Source of the DNA: Sphingomonas xinjiangensis
GTDB taxonomy: Bacteria > Pseudomonadota > Alphaproteobacteria > Sphingomonadales > Sphingomonadaceae
Assembly (NCBI RefSeq): GCF_014199255.1
Contig: NZ_JACIJF010000007.1
Coordinates: 123,093-187,092 of the forward strand
Direction: 5' to 3'
DNA length: 64,000 bases
The notes under the pieces were generated by a model. It was not told the DNA's origin and searched no databases. It saw nothing but the letters and a program-made list of their open reading frames with translations. Shown piece by piece: positions 46,306 to 55,353 of this stretch; positions within the stretch are counted from its first letter, which is position 1; each line of letters opens with the position of its first letter. Position numbers and translations under genes: made by a program.

Positions 46306-48777
46306 ATGATGCGGCCTGGCGTGAAGCTGTTGCTGACGACAACCATGTTCTGGGCCATGCCGGCCTTGGCGCAGCAAGCGCCGACAGCGCTGTCGGGAAA
46401 CCCGGCCGTGGCCACGCCCGCCAAGTGGCCAGCGGCCAAGAGCCAGGGGCTGATCGACGCGCAGACCGAAAAGAAGGTGTCCGACCTTCTCGCGCAGATG
46501 AGCGTCGAGGAAAAGGTTGGGCAAATGATCCAGGCCGACATTGCCAGCATCAAGCCCGAGGATCTGCGCCGCTATCCGCTGGGTTCGATCCTCGCGGGCG
46601 GCAACTCGCCGCCGCTGGCGGGCGACGATCGCGCGGGCCAGGCCGAATGGGTGGCGACCGCCCGCGCCTTCCGGGCGATCGCGCAGGAGCAGCGGCCCGG
46701 CCATGTTCCCATCCCGCTGATGTTCGGGGTCGACGCGGTGCACGGCAACAACAACGTGATCGGTGCGACGATCTTCCCACACAACGTCGCGCTGGGCGCC
46801 GCCAACGATCCCGCGCTGATCCGCCGCATCGGCGCCGCGACCGCCGCCGAGACTGCAGCGGCGGGGATCGACTGGGCGTTCGGCCCCACGCTGGCGGTGC
46901 CGCAGGACGATCGCTGGGGCCGCACCTATGAAGGCTATTCGGAGGATCCAGCGATCGTCCGCCGCTACGCCGGTGAGATGATCCGCGGGCTTCAAGGCGA
47001 GCCGAACACCACCGACCGCATTCAAAAGGGCAAGGTTGCGGCGTCGGCCAAGCACTTCCTGGCCGATGGCGGCACGTTCAACGGCATCGATCAGGGCGAC
47101 GCGCGCGTGTCCGAAGCCGAGCTGATCAAGACCCACAACGCCGGCTATCCGGGCGCGGTGAATGCCGGCACGCTGACGGTCATGTCGTCCTTCTCCAGTT
47201 GGAACGGCGCCAAGATGCACGGCAACAAGTCGCTGCTGACCGGCGTGCTGAAGGACCGCATGGGCTTTCAGGGCTTCATCGTCGGCGACTGGAACGGCCA
47301 TGGCCAGATTCCGGGCTGCACCAACACCGATTGCGCGGCGACGTTCAACGCCGGGCTCGACATGGCGATGGCGCCCGATAGCTGGAAGGGGCTGTACGAT
47401 TCGACACTGGCCCATGTCCGCGACGGATCGCTGCCGATGGCGCGCGTCGACGACGCAGTGCGCCGTATCCTGCGCGTGAAGGCCAAGATGGGCCTGTTCG
47501 CGGCGGAGCGGCCGTTTGAGGGCAAGCCGGGCGTGCTCGGCGCGCCTGAGCACCGTGCCGTAGCGCGCGAAGCGGTCGCCAAATCGCTGGTGCTGCTCAA
47601 GAACAACGGCGTGCTGCCGGTCAAGGCCAGCGCGCGGGTGCTGGTCGCCGGCCCCGGCGCCGATTCGATGATGCTTCAGACTGGCGGCTGGACGCTTAGC
47701 TGGCAGGGCGACGGCAACGGCAACGAGCTGTTCCCCAATGGCGAAACGATCTTTTCGGGCATCCGCAAGGCCGTGGAAGCCGGCGGTGGCACCGCGACCT
47801 ACTCGCCCGACGGCAACTTCACCGCGCAGCCCGATGTTGCGATCGTCGTGTTCGGCGAACAGCCTTATGCCGAAATGCGCGGCGACGTGCGCACGCTGGA
47901 ATTCCAGCCGGGCGACAAGCAGGCGCTGGCGCTGCTCAAGCGCTACAAGGATGCAGGCGTGCCGGTGGTGTCGGTGTTCCTGTCGGGCCGCCCGCTGTGG
48001 GTGAACCCCGAGCTCAATGCGTCGGACGCGTTCGTCGCCGCCTGGCTGCCGGGCAGCGAAGGTGCCGGCGTGGCCGACGTGCTGATCGGCAACGCCGCCG
48101 GCAAGGCCCGCCGCGACTTCACCGGGCGTCTGTCGTACAGCTGGCCCAAGACGGCGGCGCAGTTCAACCTGAACAAGGGCAAGCCGGGGTACAATCCGCT
48201 GTTCCCGCTGGGCTATGGCCTGAGCTATGCCAAGCCGGGCAAGGTGGCGAAGCTGAGCGAAGTGTCCGGCATTGACCCATCAATGGCAAACACCAGCACC
48301 TTCTTCGCCAAGGGCGCGGCGCCTGCACCGTTCTCGCTTGCGACCGACAGCCGCATCACCCGCCGTCCGGTCGATGGCCCGCAGACACAGGAAGGCGCAT
48401 TGCAGCTGACCTGGCCGAGCGGCCCGGCGACGCTGCGCATCGGCGGCGGCAATCTGGACCTGGTGCGCGAGTCGAATGCCGACCTGTCGCTCCAGATCAG
48501 CTACAAGCTCGACCGCGCCGCTACCGGTTCGGCCAAGCTGTTGATGGAAGGCGGCACCAACACCGGCGCGATTGATGCGACCAGCCTGTTCACCGGCCAG
48601 ACCGGCACCTGGCGCACCGCCAATATCGCGCTGAAATGCTACCAGACCAACGGCGTCGACCTGACCAAGGTCACCGCGCCTTTCGTGGTGCAGGCATCGG
48701 GGCCGCTGACGGTGTCGATCGCCGACATCCGCATCGTCTCCGCCCCCGCAACCGCGATGTGCCCCGGCGCAAAGTGA
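46306..48777 (+). CDS. Glycoside hydrolase family 3 beta-glucosidase/glucan hydrolase
   Basis: An 823-residue exported enzyme acting on beta-glucosides or beta-glucans. It has a signal peptide (LLLTTTMFWAMPALAQ), a GH3 N-domain with GVDAVHGNNN, KHFLADGG and FIVGDWNGH (nucleophile Asp near residue 328), a GH3 C-domain (SLVLLKNNGVLPV), and a further C-terminal beta domain (LRIGGGNLDLVRESNADLSL), as in ExoP-type exo-1,3/1,4-beta-glucanases. GGGAGAGT precedes the ATG. It is coupled to galM by GTGA, suggesting uptake and use of the released sugar. Confidence 0.93.
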   Translation: MMRPGVKLLLTTTMFWAMPALAQQAPTALSGNPAVATPAKWPAAKSQGLIDAQTEKKVSDLLAQMSVEEKVGQMIQADIASIKPEDLRRYPLGSILAGGNSPPLAGDDRAGQAEWVATARAFRAIAQEQRPGHVPIPLMFGVDAVHGNNNVIGATIFPHNVALGAANDPALIRRIGAATAAETAAAGIDWAFGPTLAVPQDDRWGRTYEGYSEDPAIVRRYAGEMIRGLQGEPNTTDRIQKGKVAASAKHFLADGGTFNGIDQGDARVSEAELIKTHNAGYPGAVNAGTLTVMSSFSSWNGAKMHGNKSLLTGVLKDRMGFQGFIVGDWNGHGQIPGCTNTDCAATFNAGLDMAMAPDSWKGLYDSTLAHVRDGSLPMARVDDAVRRILRVKAKMGLFAAERPFEGKPGVLGAPEHRAVAREAVAKSLVLLKNNGVLPVKASARVLVAGPGADSMMLQTGGWTLSWQGDGNGNELFPNGETIFSGIRKAVEAGGGTATYSPDGNFTAQPDVAIVVFGEQPYAEMRGDVRTLEFQPGDKQALALLKRYKDAGVPVVSVFLSGRPLWVNPELNASDAFVAAWLPGSEGAGVADVLIGNAAGKARRDFTGRLSYSWPKTAAQFNLNKGKPGYNPLFPLGYGLSYAKPGKVAKLSEVSGIDPSMANTSTFFAKGAAPAPFSLATDSRITRRPVDGPQTQEGALQLTWPSGPATLRIGGGNLDLVRESNADLSLQISYKLDRAATGSAKLLMEGGTNTGAIDATSLFTGQTGTWRTANIALKCYQTNGVDLTKVTAPFVVQASGPLTVSIADIRIVSAPATAMCPGAK

Positions 48778-49844
48778 GCGGCGGAGCGCCCGAGGTCCGG
48801 GTAGCGGGCGGGACCATCGAGACGGTGGAACTCGCCCGTGGCCGCTTTCGCGCCCAGTTTCTCAATCTGGGCGCGACGCTGCGCATCCTGGAAGTGCCCG
48901 ATCGCGACGGCATGCCCGCGAACGTGATGCTCGGTTTCAAGGACCTGGAGGCGTATCGGGGAGCACCGCGGTTCTACGGCGCGATCGCCGGCCGCTACGC
49001 CAACCGGATCGGGGGCGGGCGCTTCACGCTGGACGACAGCGCGTACCAGCTGGCGTGCAACGATGGCCCCAACAGCCTGCATTCGGGCCCGTTGGGGTTC
49101 GATCAGCAGTTCTGGCGAGTCGAGGCGCAGGACGCGCACTCGGTGACCTTCAGCGTGGAGAGCCCGGACGGATTCAACGGCTTCCCCGGCACGCTACGCG
49201 CGCAGGTACGCTACGCGCTGGAGGAAGACGGGCTGGCGATCGTGCTGACCGCCACCACCGATAAGCCCACAATCGTAAACCTGACCTCGCATGGCTATTT
49301 CAACCTGAGCGGCGAGGCGAGCGGGGCAACGATCCTAGACCATCTGCTGCAAATTCCGGCAGCGCGCTTCACTCCCGTGGACGTGACGCAAATCCCGACC
49401 GGCGCCTTGCAGGCGGTCGGCGGCACCCCGTTCGACTTCCGTACGCCGCATGCGGTGGGCCGAGACATCGCAGTGGAGGACGAGCAGCTTCGCATCGGGG
49501 CGGGGTATGACCATAACTTCGTGCTCGATGGACACTTCGGCAGCGTGCGGCGGATCGCGACGCTGTTCGATCCTGATTCCGGACGAGTGATGGACGTGCA
49601 TTCCACCGAGGCCGGCGTGCAGCTCTACACCGGCAACTTCCTGGCGGGCGGTGCGCCCGGGACCAGCGGGCGGGTTTATGGCGCGCATGACGGGCTATGC
49701 CTGGAGCCGCAGCGGTTCCCGGATAGCCCGAACCAGCCGGAGTTTCCTTCTGCGCGACTCGATCCGGGGCAGACGTACCGGCACGAGATCGCGCTACGCT
49801 TTCGCGTGGCGGAGACGGCGGAAGCGGCGTTTCCGCTAGACTGA
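48774..49844 (+). CDS. galM: Aldose 1-epimerase
   Basis: Interconverts alpha and beta anomers of glucose, galactose and similar sugars. The 356-residue protein has the family catalytic residues: NRIGGGRF near residue 80, the first His in GPNSLHSGPLGFDQ, the second in LTSHGYFNLSG, and the Glu in CLEPQRFPDSPN. The start is GTG 48774, overlapping the GH3 stop (GTGA). It pairs with the GH3 enzyme for glucan use. Confidence 0.92.
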   Translation: MSGGAPEVRVAGGTIETVELARGRFRAQFLNLGATLRILEVPDRDGMPANVMLGFKDLEAYRGAPRFYGAIAGRYANRIGGGRFTLDDSAYQLACNDGPNSLHSGPLGFDQQFWRVEAQDAHSVTFSVESPDGFNGFPGTLRAQVRYALEEDGLAIVLTATTDKPTIVNLTSHGYFNLSGEASGATILDHLLQIPAARFTPVDVTQIPTGALQAVGGTPFDFRTPHAVGRDIAVEDEQLRIGAGYDHNFVLDGHFGSVRRIATLFDPDSGRVMDVHSTEAGVQLYTGNFLAGGAPGTSGRVYGAHDGLCLEPQRFPDSPNQPEFPSARLDPGQTYRHEIALRFRVAETAEAAFPLD

Positions 49845-50002
49845 CCCCACACCCACCCGGAACGACACCCTACTTGGTTCCCCGGCGCATGCCGCGGCTC
49901 AGGCTCGACGCATTCGGAGGGACGGCTGCCGTCTCGAACCGCGTTGCAGCCGGGTTCCGGCCTTCGCCGGAGACTGCTTATGCAATCTTTTGGCGCACGA
50001 AG

Positions 50003-50035
50003 GCGCCGGCCGAGACATTGAGCCTCGGCCGGCGC
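50003..50035. terminator. Hairpin between convergent galM and dehydrogenase genes
   Basis: GCGCCGGCCGAG (50003-50014) and CTCGGCCGGCGC (50024-50035) form a perfect 12-bp stem with a 9-base loop. There is no T-tract on either strand. It may act as a bidirectional transcription barrier, or it may be a REP-type repeat. The rest of the 239-bp gap holds a smaller CCGGCCTTCGCCGG palindrome near 49960. Confidence 0.4.
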
Positions 50036-50083
50036 TGAAATCCGCCCCTTGGTCCCCCTTACGCGGAGGGGAGGCCAGAGCGC

Positions 50084-51655
50084 TTAAACCGTCGGCTTGC
50101 CGTCGACGCGGCGCGGAGTGGTGGTGTCTTCGCGCAGTTCAGCCGGAAGCAGGGCTTCGGGTAGGTCCTGGTACGACACCGGCCGCACGAAGCGGTCAAT
50201 CGCCAGCGTACCCACCGACGTGCTGCGTCCGTCCGAGGTCGAGGGGAACGGACCGCCATGAACTATTGCGTCAGTCACTTCGACGCCGGTCGGCCAGCCA
50301 TTGCACAGGATGCGCCCCACCAGATGCTCGAGCACCGGCACCAGCCGCTGCGCGATTTCGGTATCGGCGTCATCAAGGTGTAGCGTGGTGGTCAGCTGCC
50401 CTTCGAGCAAGCCGACGACCTTGAGCATCTCTTCGACATCGGCACAGCGCACCAGCAGCGAGCTTGCGCCGAACACTTCCTCGGCATGGCTGGGATCGGC
50501 GATGAAGTCCGCGCCGGTCATGGTGAACAGCGCACCGCGGCCACAGGTCGGGCCGGTCGGCTCCTGACCCTGCGCCAGCAGCTTGAGCGCAGGGGCCGAG
50601 GCGAGCTTGGCGACGCCGCTTTCATAGGCCTTGTGGATGCCCGGGGTCAGCATGGTCGCGCCGGCGGAGCCGGTCATCGCTTCCGAAGCGGTTTCCAAGA
50701 AGCGCTCCAGATCGGGGCCCTCGATCGCCAGCACCAGACCGGGATTGGTGCAGAACTGGCCGGCACCCATCGTCACGGAGGCGACATACGCCTTGCCCAG
50801 CGCTTCGGCGCGCGACGCCAGCGCTGCGGGCAGCAAGAACACCGGGTTCACGCTGCTCATCTCGGCGTAGACAGGGATCGGCACCGGGCGGGCCTGGGCC
50901 AGCTTCATCAGCGCCAGGCCACCGCCACGTGAGCCGGTGAAGCCCACCGCCTTGATGCGCGGATCGCTGACCAGCGCGCCGCCGATCTCGTTGCCGATGC
51001 CGTTTACCAGCGAGAACACGCCTTCGGGCATGCCGGTCTGCTCGGCAGCCTTGAGGATCGCGCCCGCGACCATCTCGGACGTGCCGGGATGCGCGCTGTG
51101 CCCCTTCACCACCACGGGGCAGCCGGCGGCAAGCGCCGCGGCGGTGTCACCACCCGCTACTGAGAAGGCGAGCGGGAAGTTGCTGGCGCCGAACACCGCG
51201 ACCGGGCCGAGCGGCACCATGCGCAGGCGCAGATCGGGCTTGGGCAGCGGAGCCCGGTCCGGGATCGCATGATCGATGCGCACGCGCAGATAGTCGCCCA
51301 GGCGCAGCTCCTTGGCGAACAGGCGCAGCTGGCCGGCGGTGCGGCCGCGCTCACCGGTCAGGCGCGCCTGAGGCAGGCCGCTTTCCTGCATGGCGCGTTC
51401 CACCAGCGCGTCCCCAAGCGCTTCGATTTCCGAGGCGATGGCTTCGAGGAAGGCGGCGCGCTGTTCACGTGGCAGGTTGGAATAAGGCAGGAACGCCGCT
51501 TGGGCCGCCGCGCAGGCCGCTTCCAGGTCCTCGGTCGTCGCGTTGCTGAAGCTCGGCTCGATCTCTTGGCCCGTCGCGGCGGCGATCGCCTTGAAGCCCG
51601 GGCCATCCCGCTTCACGCGCTTCGCCGCGATGAACAATTCTCCAGTCAGCGCCAT
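50084..51655 (-). CDS. 2,5-dioxovalerate/ketoglutaric-semialdehyde-type aldehyde dehydrogenase
   Basis: A 523-residue NAD(P)-dependent aldehyde dehydrogenase. It has the catalytic Cys in GAGQFCTNPGLVL (near residue 303), FTGSRGGG at the nucleotide side, FGASNFPLAFSVAGGDTAAAL, and a C-terminal GWPTGVEV loop, all features of the alpha-ketoglutaric semialdehyde dehydrogenase group. That group completes non-phosphorylated pentose, hexuronate or hydroxyproline breakdown. No other pathway gene is adjacent. A palindromic operator-like site lies just upstream of the start. Confidence 0.85.
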   Translation of the reverse strand: MALTGELFIAAKRVKRDGPGFKAIAAATGQEIEPSFSNATTEDLEAACAAAQAAFLPYSNLPREQRAAFLEAIASEIEALGDALVERAMQESGLPQARLTGERGRTAGQLRLFAKELRLGDYLRVRIDHAIPDRAPLPKPDLRLRMVPLGPVAVFGASNFPLAFSVAGGDTAAALAAGCPVVVKGHSAHPGTSEMVAGAILKAAEQTGMPEGVFSLVNGIGNEIGGALVSDPRIKAVGFTGSRGGGLALMKLAQARPVPIPVYAEMSSVNPVFLLPAALASRAEALGKAYVASVTMGAGQFCTNPGLVLAIEGPDLERFLETASEAMTGSAGATMLTPGIHKAYESGVAKLASAPALKLLAQGQEPTGPTCGRGALFTMTGADFIADPSHAEEVFGASSLLVRCADVEEMLKVVGLLEGQLTTTLHLDDADTEIAQRLVPVLEHLVGRILCNGWPTGVEVTDAIVHGGPFPSTSDGRSTSVGTLAIDRFVRPVSYQDLPEALLPAELREDTTTPRRVDGKPTV

Positions 51656-51673
51656 CTCTAGAACTCCAATCTC

Positions 51674-51690
51674 AACGGTACCGGTAACAG
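51674..51690. promoter_or_regulatory. Putative LacI/GalR-type operator upstream of dehydrogenase
   Basis: GGTACCGGTAAC, centred on ACCGGT, is a near-perfect 12-base palindrome (one mismatch per half) located about 25 bp upstream of the dehydrogenase start. LacI-family operators have a central CG dyad and are often of this form in sphingomonad sugar genes. The regulator is not in the window. Confidence 0.4.
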
Positions 51691-51785
51691 GACCGCGACT
51701 TAGGCCTAGCTGCGCGCCCGTTCAATGCCGCTGACCAGCGAATGTGGCGCGTGATCGGTGATGATGGTGATAGCCCGCGCGCCGG

Positions 51786-51875
51786 TGGAGGAGACGGAGG
51801 GATTCGAACCCTCGATACGGTTTCCCGTATGACGCTTTAGCAAAGCGTTGGTTTCAGCCACTCACCCACGTCTCC
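51786..51875 (-). tRNA. tRNA-Ser (GCU anticodon)
   Basis: A complete cloverleaf is readable on the minus strand: acceptor GGAGACG with CGTCTCC, anticodon stem-loop ACGCTTTGCTAAAGCGT (anticodon GCT), a long variable arm (CATACGG with CCGTATC, class II), and a T arm GAGGGTTCGAATCCCTC. The CCA end is encoded. The base before CCA is T, where bacterial tRNA-Ser normally has G. It reads AGC and AGT codons. Confidence 0.95.
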
Positions 51876-52039
51876 GGAAGGGGCTAGAGGTCGAGCGCTA
51901 TAGCGACGGATTTTCCGGGGATCAACGGGAAGAAACGAGAAGGTGCTAAATTGCTCCTCCGTGCCGCCTGTTCATTGTAGCGTCAGTGGCCCGGCTCTAT
52001 GGTGCACCAGTAAATTCCGGGGTTTTGGGGCAATCGGCT

Positions 52040-52780
52040 ATGCGTATCGGCAAGTGGTTCTCGGGCGTGGCGGCGGCGCTGATCGGGTTGGCGGCGGTGC
52101 CCGCCACGGCGCAGATGACGACCATCGATCCCAACACCGCGATCGATTCGGACCTAGACACGCCGCCAGTCCGGCAGGACGGCCCTGCTCCTTCGGACTA
52201 TGGCCCGTATCGCGAACCGGAACCCGCACAGCCGCGGCCGCAACCTGCTGCGCCGGTGCAGGCCGCACCTGCCACCAACGCGCGCGAACGGGCGACCGAC
52301 ACGTTTGAGCAGGACGAGTTGTTGAGCGCCGCGGAAGGCGTGTTCGGCAAGGGGGCCTCGGGTCTTGCCGGGCTCCTCGAGAACATCCTGAAGGATCAAG
52401 GGCGCCCCAACGCGTATATCGCGGGCAGCGAGGCGGCGGGCGCCATCGGCGTCGGGCTACGCTATGGCTCGGGTCGCATGTTCCACCGCATCGAAGGCGA
52501 GCGCCCGGTTTATTGGACCGGCCCCTCGATCGGCTTCGACGTTGGCGGCGACGCTAACAAGGTGTTCGTGCTCGTTTATAATCTCTACGACAGCCAGGAG
52601 CTCTACAAGCGGTTCCCGTCCGGCGAGGGCCGCGCCTATTTCGTCGGCGGGTTCTCGGCAAGCTACATGCGTCGCGGCGATGTGGTGCTGATCCCGGTGC
52701 GGCTGGGCGTCGGCTGGCGGCTGGGCGTGAACGCCGGGTACATGAAGTTCAGCGAGAAGCAGCGCTGGCTGCCCTTCTGA
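52040..52780 (+). CDS. EipA-family (DUF1134) envelope protein
   Basis: A 246-residue periplasmic protein of the DUF1134 family, whose Brucella and Caulobacter members (EipA) support envelope integrity. It has a signal peptide (WFSGVAAALIGLAAVPATAQ), a long Pro/Gln/Ala-rich linker (about 30-80), and the conserved domain from ELLSAAEGVFGKGASGLAGL through GLRYGSGRMFHRIEG, FDVGGDANKVFVLVYNLYD and LGVGWRLGVNAGYMKFS. The start at 52040 (MRIGKWF) is preferred over the upstream frame from 51986. Confidence 0.88.
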   Translation: MRIGKWFSGVAAALIGLAAVPATAQMTTIDPNTAIDSDLDTPPVRQDGPAPSDYGPYREPEPAQPRPQPAAPVQAAPATNARERATDTFEQDELLSAAEGVFGKGASGLAGLLENILKDQGRPNAYIAGSEAAGAIGVGLRYGSGRMFHRIEGERPVYWTGPSIGFDVGGDANKVFVLVYNLYDSQELYKRFPSGEGRAYFVGGFSASYMRRGDVVLIPVRLGVGWRLGVNAGYMKFSEKQRWLPF

Positions 52781-52835
52781 CACCCCACGATCAAACCGCG
52801 CGTGGGATCATAGTTGTCCCGCGTCGTTCCGCGGT

Positions 52836-53117
52836 ATGACTATCCTGCCGCTCGCATTGGCCAGCCTGCTTACAGTCAATTTTTGGACGCTGCTGCGCTT
52901 CCGCGACGACAAACGTCGTGCGGTCGCCGGCAAGCGGCGGGTTCCCGAGCGGGACCTGCTCACGCTTGCCCTGTTCGGCGGCACCCCGGCCGCGTTCCTT
53001 GCCCGGCACCTGTTTCGGCACAAGACGCGCAAGCAACCCTTCTCCACTTATCTTCAGCTTGTCGCGATGGTGCAGCTGGGTGCGATCGCCGGGCTCGCCT
53101 GGACGTTCGCTATTTAA
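52836..53117 (+). CDS. DUF1294 membrane protein
   Basis: A 93-residue membrane protein with about three hydrophobic segments. The motif set DDKRRAVAGKRRVPERDLLTL, GGTPAAFLARHLFRHKTRKQ and PFSTYLQLVAMVQL is the DUF1294 pattern. The function is unknown; the domain also occurs fused to cold-shock domains. It overlaps the convergent tonB stop by four bases. Confidence 0.85.
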   Translation: MTILPLALASLLTVNFWTLLRFRDDKRRAVAGKRRVPERDLLTLALFGGTPAAFLARHLFRHKTRKQPFSTYLQLVAMVQLGAIAGLAWTFAI

Positions 53118-53908
53118 AGCCCGAACAGCCCGCGTCGCCGTCGTGGCGCAGGCGCCGGATCGGGCGGCAGCTGCTCGACCATCCAGCTGTGGTTTTCCAC
53201 GATTGTCGCGGCAACGGCACGCCCCTGCCGATCACGCGACGGCCTGAAGCGGAAGCGTTCGCGGATAAGCCGGCAGGTGGTAGCGTCGAGCAACCGGCTG
53301 CCGCTCGACTTCGTGATCTCGCAATCCACGACGCGGCCATCGGTCCAGACGGTATAGCGCACCCCCACCGTGCCGCCGATGCCGGTCTCCGCGAGTGCGT
53401 CGGGAAAGTCGGAGTCGCGTATCCGCCCGCGGACCCATTCGGGCGGCGTCTCCTCTCGCCCGCCACCGTCGCCGTCGCCATCGCCAGCACCGCCGCTGCC
53501 CCGGCCCTTGCCGACACCACCGCTGCCGAAGCCCGGACCCGGAATGTCGGCACTGCCCGCCGAAGGCATCGCGCCGGTGCCTGCGATCGGCGCAGCGACG
53601 ACGGGGGGCTTCACGGGAAGCGGGATCACAGGCGTTGGCGCAACCACTTCGGTCGGTTCGGCACGCAGGTTCGGCGGCGACGCTTCCCCTTCCGGCCTGC
53701 CGGTCCGCCGGCGCGGCTGAACGGGTTTGGGCTTTTCGGGCGGCACAACGGCGGGCGGCACTTGGAACACCGCCAACGCCGCCGGTTCGCGCGCCGTCCG
53801 GTGGACGGCCAAACCCCAGATCAGCCCCGCGCCCAGCGCGACCGTCAGCGCCGACGCGCCTAAAGCGGCTCTGGTCCGGTCGGCGTTACTGGAAGCAGTG
53901 AACGGCAT
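53114..53908 (-). CDS. Energy transducer TonB
   Basis: A 264-residue TonB-like protein. It has one N-terminal helix (LGASALTVALGAGLIWGLAV), a Pro-rich periplasmic stretch (VPPAVVPPEKPKPVQPRRR, later PVIPLPVKPPVV), a Gly-rich region (FGSGGVGKGRGSGGAGDGDG), and a C-terminal TonB domain (GIGGTVGVRYTVWTDGRVVD, LDATTCRLIRERFRFRP). It would couple inner-membrane proton motive force to outer-membrane receptors such as the one at 22.8 kb. ATG 53908 has GGAG 8 bases upstream. No exbBD genes are adjacent. Confidence 0.87.
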   Translation of the reverse strand: MPFTASSNADRTRAALGASALTVALGAGLIWGLAVHRTAREPAALAVFQVPPAVVPPEKPKPVQPRRRTGRPEGEASPPNLRAEPTEVVAPTPVIPLPVKPPVVAAPIAGTGAMPSAGSADIPGPGFGSGGVGKGRGSGGAGDGDGDGGGREETPPEWVRGRIRDSDFPDALAETGIGGTVGVRYTVWTDGRVVDCEITKSSGSRLLDATTCRLIRERFRFRPSRDRQGRAVAATIVENHSWMVEQLPPDPAPAPRRRRGLFGL

Positions 53909-53983
53909 GCCTGGATCTCCGGCCACACCGCGCGGCCGCTCGATCCTTCAGATAGGCAGCCCCACCTCAAGCGAAAGAGGCGA

Positions 53984-55309
53984 TCAACCGAACTCCACGG
54001 CCTCGAACCGCACCGGCTCGCCGATGGCCGCGTCCGCCAGCGCGCCTTCCCACATCACCTGCGCGCCGCGGATGAAGGTGCCGACCGGCCTGCCGGTCAG
54101 CGTCATGCCGGTAAAAGGCGACCAGCCACATTTCGACGCCAGCCAGCTTTCCTGGATCGTCCAGCGCGCCTTCAGGTCAACCACGGTAAAGTCGGCGTCG
54201 TAACCAACAGCGATCCGCCCCTTGCCGGCAATGCCGAATACCCGCTGCGGCCCGGCACTGGTCAAGTCGATCAGCCGCTGCAGCGTCAGCCGTCCTTCGG
54301 CGACATGGTTGAGCATCAGCGGCAGCAGCGTCTGCACGCCGGGCATGCCGCTCGGGCTCGCCGGATAGGGCCTGGCCTTTTCCTCGCGCGTGTGCGGCGC
54401 GTGGTCCGATCCCATCACATCGACCACGCCCTGACGCAGCCATTCGAACAACCCGTCGCGGTGCGCGCCAGATCGGATCGGCGGGTTCATCTGCGCATAG
54501 GTGCCCAGCCGCGGATAGGCCTCTTCGCCCGCCAGGGTCAGGTGCTGCGGTGTCACTTCGCAGGTGGCGATGTCCTTGTGCTGCCCCAGCAGCGCCAACT
54601 CGGCGGGCGTGGTCACGTGCAGCACATGGATGCGGCGCTTGGCCGCGCGTGCCAGCCGCAGGATTCGCTGGGTGGCCAGCAAGGCGCTTTCGTCGTCTCG
54701 CCAGACGGGATGGGAGCGCGGATCGCCCTCGATCCGCTCGCCCGCCCGTGCGTTCATCCGCGCCTCGTCCTCGGCATGGATCGCGACGCGGCGCTTGCCC
54801 GAGGCGAGCACGCGAGCAAGGTTGTCGTCGTCGGAAACCAGCAGGTCGCCCGTCGACGCGCCCATGAAGATCTTGACGCCGGCCGTACCCGGCAGCCGCT
54901 CCAGCTCGGCAAGGGCATCGGCATTATGGTTGGTCGCGCCGACATAGAAAGCGTGATCGCACCACATCCGCCCCTTGGCGCGCGACAGCTTATCGTTGAT
55001 CGCACCGGCACTGTCGGTATTCGGCTTGGTGTTCGGCATCTCGAACACCGCGGTGACGCCGCCCAGCACCGCGGCACGGCTACCGCTTTCCAGGTCTTCC
55101 TTGGCCTCAAGCCCGGGCTCGCGGAAATGGACCTGGCTGTCGATCACGCCGGGCAGGATGTCGAGCCCGGTGCAGTCGACGGTCGCACCCGCGTCGCCGA
55201 CGCTGCCGATGGCGACGATGCGCCCACCAGAGACGCCCACATCCACGTCCGCCGGCCCGCCCGGCAAATGCACTCGCCCGCCCGTCAGCTTCAGATCGAT
55301 CCGTGCCAT
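53984..55309 (-). CDS. pyrC: Dihydroorotase
   Basis: Closes carbamoyl-aspartate to dihydroorotate in pyrimidine synthesis. The 441-residue amidohydrolase is of the class I/PyrC-AllB type: the metal motif is DSQVHFREPG (HxR, near residue 59), the carboxylated lysine is in GVKIFMGASTGDL, histidines are in VAIHAEDE and HVLHVTTPAEL, and the aspartate is in VMGSDHAPHTREEK. The first metal histidine is replaced: the usual DxHVHFR is seen as SQVHFR, so the site has Q in place of the first H. Allantoinase is the alternative. The start at 55309 (MARIDLKLTGG) has AGAGGCAA upstream. Confidence 0.85.
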   Translation of the reverse strand: MARIDLKLTGGRVHLPGGPADVDVGVSGGRIVAIGSVGDAGATVDCTGLDILPGVIDSQVHFREPGLEAKEDLESGSRAAVLGGVTAVFEMPNTKPNTDSAGAINDKLSRAKGRMWCDHAFYVGATNHNADALAELERLPGTAGVKIFMGASTGDLLVSDDDNLARVLASGKRRVAIHAEDEARMNARAGERIEGDPRSHPVWRDDESALLATQRILRLARAAKRRIHVLHVTTPAELALLGQHKDIATCEVTPQHLTLAGEEAYPRLGTYAQMNPPIRSGAHRDGLFEWLRQGVVDVMGSDHAPHTREEKARPYPASPSGMPGVQTLLPLMLNHVAEGRLTLQRLIDLTSAGPQRVFGIAGKGRIAVGYDADFTVVDLKARWTIQESWLASKCGWSPFTGMTLTGRPVGTFIRGAQVMWEGALADAAIGEPVRFEAVEFG

Positions 55310-55353
55310 GTTTGCCTCTTCTTTCCGCGCCCGCCGCCTCCTACCTTTTCGCC

